A stretch of DNA of 9,148 bases. It comes from Thermoplasmata archaeon (GTDB taxonomy: Archaea; Thermoplasmatota; Thermoplasmata; Thermoplasmatales; Thermoplasmataceae). The notes under the pieces are model-generated. The model made no database searches, was not told the origin of the DNA, and worked only from the letters and a program-made list of their open reading frames with translations. The DNA lies in the NCBI GenBank assembly GCA_021816385.1, contig JAKAYJ010000039.1:1-9148 (forward strand), given 5' to 3'. The translations under genes and the position numbers were made by a program. Below are positions 6,616 through 9,148 of this stretch, piece after piece (position 1 is the stretch's first letter; every line of letters begins with the position of its first letter).

Positions 6616-7411
6616 GCTTGCACATGAGCAGGTCAGGATGTTCTCTTCCAGACTAAAAGAAGAGATTGAGATTGTGGATGTATCCACTGAAGGGGATACT
6701 AACAGAAATATTTCCATAAATGAATTCGGATCTCAGGGAGTATTTGTGAATGCACTGAACAGAAAGGTGCTGGATGGTGAAGTTGATTGTGCAGTTCACA
6801 GTGCAAAAGACCTGCCTTCAGAGATTGATCCTGATCTTTCATTAACAGCCCTTTTTGACTGGGAACATTTTCATGATATATTCATAGGCGTGGACAGGGA
6901 CGATGCAGTGGTGGGAACTTCAGCTCCAAGAAGGGTGTCACAGATTGCATATTACGGAAAGAAATGGATTGCAAGAGATATCAGGGGAAATATAGATACA
7001 CGAATAGATAAGGTAAGGAGAGGAGAGTATGACGGAATAATACTTTCTGAAGCAGGTATAAGAAGGCTTTACCCTGACATGAAATTCATGCAGCTCCCAT
7101 ATGATGTGTTTGTTCCTGCACCGACCCAGGGAATAATCTGTGTTGTCACAAGGAAAGACAGCGTAATTCATGATAAAATCAATAAAATAGATCAGAACGA
7201 GTCGAGAAAGAGATGGAATCTTGAAAGAAGGACTGCAATCACACTGGAGATTGGATGTTCGTCTTCAACCGGTATATTTTATCATCCCCTCACAGGGATG
7301 CTTCACATCTACCATGAATTACATGGAAATGTCATCTGCAGGAAATTCAGGGCACAGACTGAGCAGGACGCTGAAAATGCCGGAAACAGTATAAGGAGAG
7401 ATTCCACATGA
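6590..7411 (+). CDS. hemC: Porphobilinogen deaminase (hydroxymethylbilane synthase)
   Basis: HemC joins four porphobilinogen molecules head to tail into linear hydroxymethylbilane on a covalently bound dipyrromethane primer. Starting at 6590 it begins MRVGTRKSKLA, matching the family N-terminus; longer in-frame starts add residues not seen in the family. Visible sites: HSAKDLP with Asp74 (equivalent to E. coli Asp84), VVGTSAPRRVSQ and RDIRGNIDTRIDKVRRGEYDGIIL with the conserved substrate-binding arginines (shown in parts), PAPTQG, and LEIGCSSSTG, in which Cys223 should carry the dipyrromethane cofactor (E. coli Cys242). At 273 residues it is clearly shorter than the roughly 300-313 residues of bacterial enzymes; the third domain ends soon after the cofactor loop. 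The usual ERxDPRDA-like segment is replaced by DWEHFHDIF. All catalytic residues I can check are kept, so it is probably active. It overlaps hemL by 26 nt and hemD by 4 nt. Confidence 0.93.
   Translation: MRVGTRKSKLAHEQVRMFSSRLKEEIEIVDVSTEGDTNRNISINEFGSQGVFVNALNRKVLDGEVDCAVHSAKDLPSEIDPDLSLTALFDWEHFHDIFIGVDRDDAVVGTSAPRRVSQIAYYGKKWIARDIRGNIDTRIDKVRRGEYDGIILSEAGIRRLYPDMKFMQLPYDVFVPAPTQGIICVVTRKDSVIHDKINKIDQNESRKRWNLERRTAITLEIGCSSSTGIFYHPLTGMLHIYHELHGNVICRKFRAQTEQDAENAGNSIRRDST
7395..7398 (+). promoter_or_regulatory. Shine-Dalgarno site of hemD
   Basis: GGAG within an AAGGAGAG stretch near the end of hemC, 9 nt before the hemD ATG at 7408. It supports the start that overlaps the hemC stop codon as ATGA. 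Confidence 0.7.
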
Positions 7412-8112
7412 ATCATGTTGTAAGTTTCAGGCCTGAGATGAAATTCGTGAACAGGGAGAGATGCATTGATTTAATCAACATACCCCTCTTCAAGATCGTG
7501 GCAATGGAAGTTGAATTGAAGAAAATACCCCACGACAGTGCCCTTGTATTCATGAGCCAGACTGCATTCAGGATTTTCCTGGAAAAATATGGAAGAGACT
7601 ATTCTTCAAGCCCGAGTTTTGCCATCGGAAAGATCACTGCGGATCTCATGCTTGAATCAGGATTCTCTCCAATAGTTCCAAGGATACATGATTCCATGGC
7701 CCTTGCAGAAGAAATAGCAAATCATCTTCCTGTGAACATGAAAATATACATCCCAAGCAACCTTGATCATGAGACGATTCTTGATACGATCCTGGAAAAG
7801 ACCGGATATCATGTCACAAGGATGTACCTGTACAGGTATGAAAAATTGAATGAAATGGAGGAAATTGACTGTGCAGTTTCCAATGAGGGATTCAGCGGAT
7901 TTGTGTTCACTTCACCCATGGAAGTGAAATACTTCCACTCCGTGAGTGAGGGCAGATACATACAGAATAAGGTTCATGCAATCGGAAGAACCACGGAAAA
8001 TGAACTGCTGGAAATGGGATACACCAATATAGGGGCCATAGGAAATGGAAATTTTGAGAAACTTGTTGAGAGCATATGCAAAAACATAGAAAATAGCGGG
8101 GAATGGATTTGA
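7408..8112 (+). CDS. hemD: Uroporphyrinogen-III synthase
   Basis: HemD cyclises hydroxymethylbilane with inversion of ring D to uroporphyrinogen III, the branch point to siroheme, heme and cobamides. The 234-residue product is of usual length. HemD proteins are poorly conserved, but the recognisable elements are present: a Rossmann-like first domain with ALVFMSQTAFRIFLEK and AIGKITADLMLESGF, and the second-domain segments MYLYRYEKLNE, FSGFVFTSPMEVKYF and HAIGRTTENELLEMGYTNIG, which fit the FTS/AIG-x-TA pattern of the family. Position after hemC, with an ATGA overlap, confirms the call. The last codons (S-G-E-W-I-stop) are read from the antisense strand of the initiator tRNA gene, so the two genes overlap by 19 bp and the stop codon lies opposite the T loop. 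Confidence 0.88.
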   Translation: MNHVVSFRPEMKFVNRERCIDLINIPLFKIVAMEVELKKIPHDSALVFMSQTAFRIFLEKYGRDYSSSPSFAIGKITADLMLESGFSPIVPRIHDSMALAEEIANHLPVNMKIYIPSNLDHETILDTILEKTGYHVTRMYLYRYEKLNEMEEIDCAVSNEGFSGFVFTSPMEVKYFHSVSEGRYIQNKVHAIGRTTENELLEMGYTNIGAIGNGNFEKLVESICKNIENSGEWI

Positions 8113-8168
8113 ACCATCGATCTACGGGTTATGAGCCCGTCGGGATTTCCTGACTACCCTACCCCGCT
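8094..8168 (-). tRNA. Initiator tRNA-Met (anticodon CAU)
   Basis: Read on the minus strand this 75-nt stretch folds as a full tRNA. The acceptor strands are AGCGGGG (8168-8162) and CCCCGCT (8101-8095), with A as discriminator at 8094. The anticodon arm lies at 8124-8140 with the anticodon opposite 8131-8133. The variable loop has 5 nt and the T loop is TTCAAAT. Features of an initiator are the A1-U72 pair at the end of the acceptor stem and the three G-C pairs (GGG/CCC) next to the anticodon loop, and overall similarity to known archaeal initiator tRNAs. There is no intron, and the 3' CCA is not encoded. It is transcribed towards hemD and overlaps its final 19 bp. Confidence 0.95.
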
Positions 8169-8190
8169 CTGGCCCCATATTTATCATACT

Positions 8191-8198
8191 CATATAAG
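8191..8198 (-). promoter_or_regulatory. TATA box of the initiator tRNA gene
   Basis: On the minus strand this reads CTTATATG, centred about 26-27 nt before the first tRNA base at 8168. That is the usual archaeal tRNA promoter spacing, so the tRNA seems to have its own promoter rather than depending on read-through from the RIO1/KH genes. Confidence 0.6.
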
Positions 8199-8250
8199 TG
8201 TTATTATGTATCCTGCAGGAATCGTCCAATCCTGACCCGGTAGATGAGAA

Positions 8251-8278
8251 TTTTAATCACTTTTCTACATACGTTTTT
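8251..8278 (+). terminator. Candidate T-rich terminator of hemLCD
   Basis: Three runs of four, four and five T residues within 28 nt, starting about 140 nt after the hemD stop codon, fit archaeal oligo-T termination. No hairpin is needed or seen. The assignment is by composition only. Confidence 0.35.
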
Positions 8279-8360
8279 CATTTCATGTATGCGAAAAGAA
8301 TAATACAGATATTTTCAACCGAAACTCCATATGTTCGCCAATCGGGAAATATGCCTTTAC

Positions 8361-8930
8361 TCAGGAGAGATTCTCGTTAAGTTTCTCCATTTTCAGATCC
8401 CTGACCCTTGCTTCAAGGTATGCATATACTGTTCTCTGCTTCTTTCCGGATATTAACATCTGCAGTGCCTCAATGGCATATTTTACTGAAACATAATCTC
8501 CTATTACGGAAACTGTGTCACCATATACTGATATCATGGTATCTGTAAGGTCCTCAATGATTCTCCTTGTCTTGCCCTCTCTGCCTATGACCCTTCCCTT
8601 TATGTCCTTTATCCTGTTTGAGCCCTTTCTTGCAACTTCCCTCAGCGGCATCACTATGAGCTGATAATTCTCCGTGAAGAGCGAGTATGCTCTGTCAGGG
8701 TTGAAACCCCTGCCAACTGCCTTTACCACTTCTGCTGCTGCAAGTGCCTTCAAAGGGTCTCCCTTCTGCTCTATGAACACGTCGGATGTTTCGGAATCTA
8801 TGATTATTCCGCACTGGCCCGTTTCCTCAATATACTTCTTGACTGTCCCACCCTTCCCTATGATCACGCCGAGCCTTTCCAACGGTATTTTCATTGAAAT
8901 TATCTGATTCTCGTTATCATCATTATCCAT
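8361..8930 (-). CDS. KH-domain protein, archaeal Dim2/Pno1 homologue
   Basis: The 189-residue product has two KH-type RNA-binding domains and matches the archaeal counterpart of eukaryotic Pno1/Dim2, which binds near the 3' end of small-subunit rRNA during late 30S/40S assembly. The first KH domain carries GVIIGKGGTVKKYIEE, with the GKGG loop at residues 25-28. The second has GRVIGREGKTRRIIED, with GREG at 116-119. Between them is AVGRGFNPDRAYSLF, typical of Pno1-like proteins. There are no membrane segments or signal peptide. The start codon at 8930 directly follows the stop codon of the RIO1 gene (TAG then ATG), with only a purine-rich GGGGGAAAAG as a possible weak ribosome site, so translational coupling is likely. 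An in-frame ATG at 8894 (MKIPLERLG) is a less likely alternative. RIO1 and Dim2 genes are neighbours in many archaea, which supports the assignment. Confidence 0.88.
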   Translation of the reverse strand: MDNDDNENQIISMKIPLERLGVIIGKGGTVKKYIEETGQCGIIIDSETSDVFIEQKGDPLKALAAAEVVKAVGRGFNPDRAYSLFTENYQLIVMPLREVARKGSNRIKDIKGRVIGREGKTRRIIEDLTDTMISVYGDTVSVIGDYVSVKYAIEALQMLISGKKQRTVYAYLEARVRDLKMEKLNENLS

Positions 8931-9148
8931 CTACTTTTCCCCCATGACTGGAAGCCATCTTTCATCAAACTCAATTTGATTCCTCAATGCGAAAGACCTC
9001 ATCACATGTATGTCCCTCTCCATGAACTGTCTTGACATCGGGTGCTTTATGGACACAGCCTGCCCCATGTCGATCAGGTAGCTTCTGTTCCTGTGGCAGA
9101 GCACATTGTATTCGCTCAGATCTGAATGAACGATCTTTGCCTCCTGTA
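8931..9148 (-). CDS. RIO1-type serine/threonine protein kinase (C-terminal part only)
   Basis: The last 71 residues of a RIO-family kinase/ATPase, with the 5' part beyond the window edge. The visible segment contains IVHSDLSEYNVL, the catalytic loop with the catalytic Asp and metal-binding Asn, then YLIDMGQAVSIKHPMSRQF, where IDMGQ replaces the DFG of ordinary kinases and holds the metal-binding Asp. The IDxxQ form and the following HP-x(4)-F and RD pattern are characteristic of RIO1 rather than RIO2. The protein ends soon after RNQIEFDERWLPVMGEK. RIO1 acts in late maturation of the small ribosomal subunit, in line with the downstream KH protein. In many archaea a translation factor aIF1A gene lies upstream; that cannot be checked here. 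Confidence 0.92.
   Translation of the reverse strand, partial: QEAKIVHSDLSEYNVLCHRNRSYLIDMGQAVSIKHPMSRQFMERDIHVMRSFALRNQIEFDERWLPVMGEK

Larger units (their letters stand above)
8169..8360. other. Intergenic region between tRNA-Met and the KH-domain gene
   Basis: This 192-nt spacer holds the tRNA promoter. On the plus strand it has several T runs (8251-8254, 8261-8264, 8274-8278) that could end the hemLCD transcript after it passes antisense through the tRNA. For the minus-strand RIO1/KH transcript only a weak T-rich tract (opposite 8293-8302) is present. A 60-codon plus-strand open frame beginning with GTG at 8198 has no ribosome site or recognisable similarity. Confidence 0.45.

Noticed and set aside
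8266..8290. Imperfect palindrome CATAC...GTATG in the tRNA/KH spacer
   Set aside because: Five-base arms with a long A/T-rich loop are expected by chance in this spacer.
8198..8380. 60-codon plus-strand open frame starting with GTG
   Set aside because: No ribosome site, no recognisable domain, low-complexity composition, and it runs into the antisense of the KH gene's end; it more likely reflects intergenic DNA.

Overview
The window looks like chromosomal DNA from a euryarchaeon of the Thermoplasmata, most likely Thermoplasmatales. The grounds are a GatD/GatE amidotransferase pair (found only in Archaea), an archaeal initiator tRNA-Met, a RIO1 kinase gene next to a two-KH-domain Dim2/Pno1-type gene, and a bifunctional FBP aldolase/phosphatase. 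Genes that start transcription units have a TATA box about 24-29 nt before the start codon and no Shine-Dalgarno site, which indicates leaderless mRNAs. Internal operon genes use GGAG or GGTGAT sites instead. Arginine codons are mostly AGG/AGA. The genus is not resolved from the sequence.

Layout: (1) 1-713, minus strand, FBP aldolase/phosphatase, cut by the window edge. (2) 714-884, divergent promoter region. (3) 885-2033, plus strand, a single acyl-CoA dehydrogenase gene. (4) 2094-5144, plus strand, gatD-gatE operon making Gln-tRNA(Gln), with its own promoter. (5) 5335-8112, plus strand, hemL-hemC-hemD operon of tetrapyrrole synthesis, tightly overlapping. (6) 8094-8168, minus strand, initiator tRNA-Met, convergent with hemD and overlapping its last codons. 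(7) 8361-9148, minus strand, KH-domain (Dim2/Pno1-like) gene preceded by the 3' part of RIO1 kinase.

Functional links: hemL makes 5-aminolevulinate from glutamate-1-semialdehyde, which comes from Glu-tRNA(Glu); hemC and hemD then turn porphobilinogen into uroporphyrinogen III. hemA and hemB are not in the window. GatDE also consumes a glutamyl-tRNA, so two Glu-tRNA-using pathways lie side by side. At the right end, RIO1, the Dim2-like protein and the initiator tRNA all serve small-subunit maturation or translation initiation.

All protein genes match known families and I see no defence system, mobile element, CRISPR array or clearly new system. The points worth a second look are the hemD/tRNA antisense overlap, start-codon corrections from promoter positions, tandem TATA-like boxes before hemL, and small repeats in the divergent promoter region.
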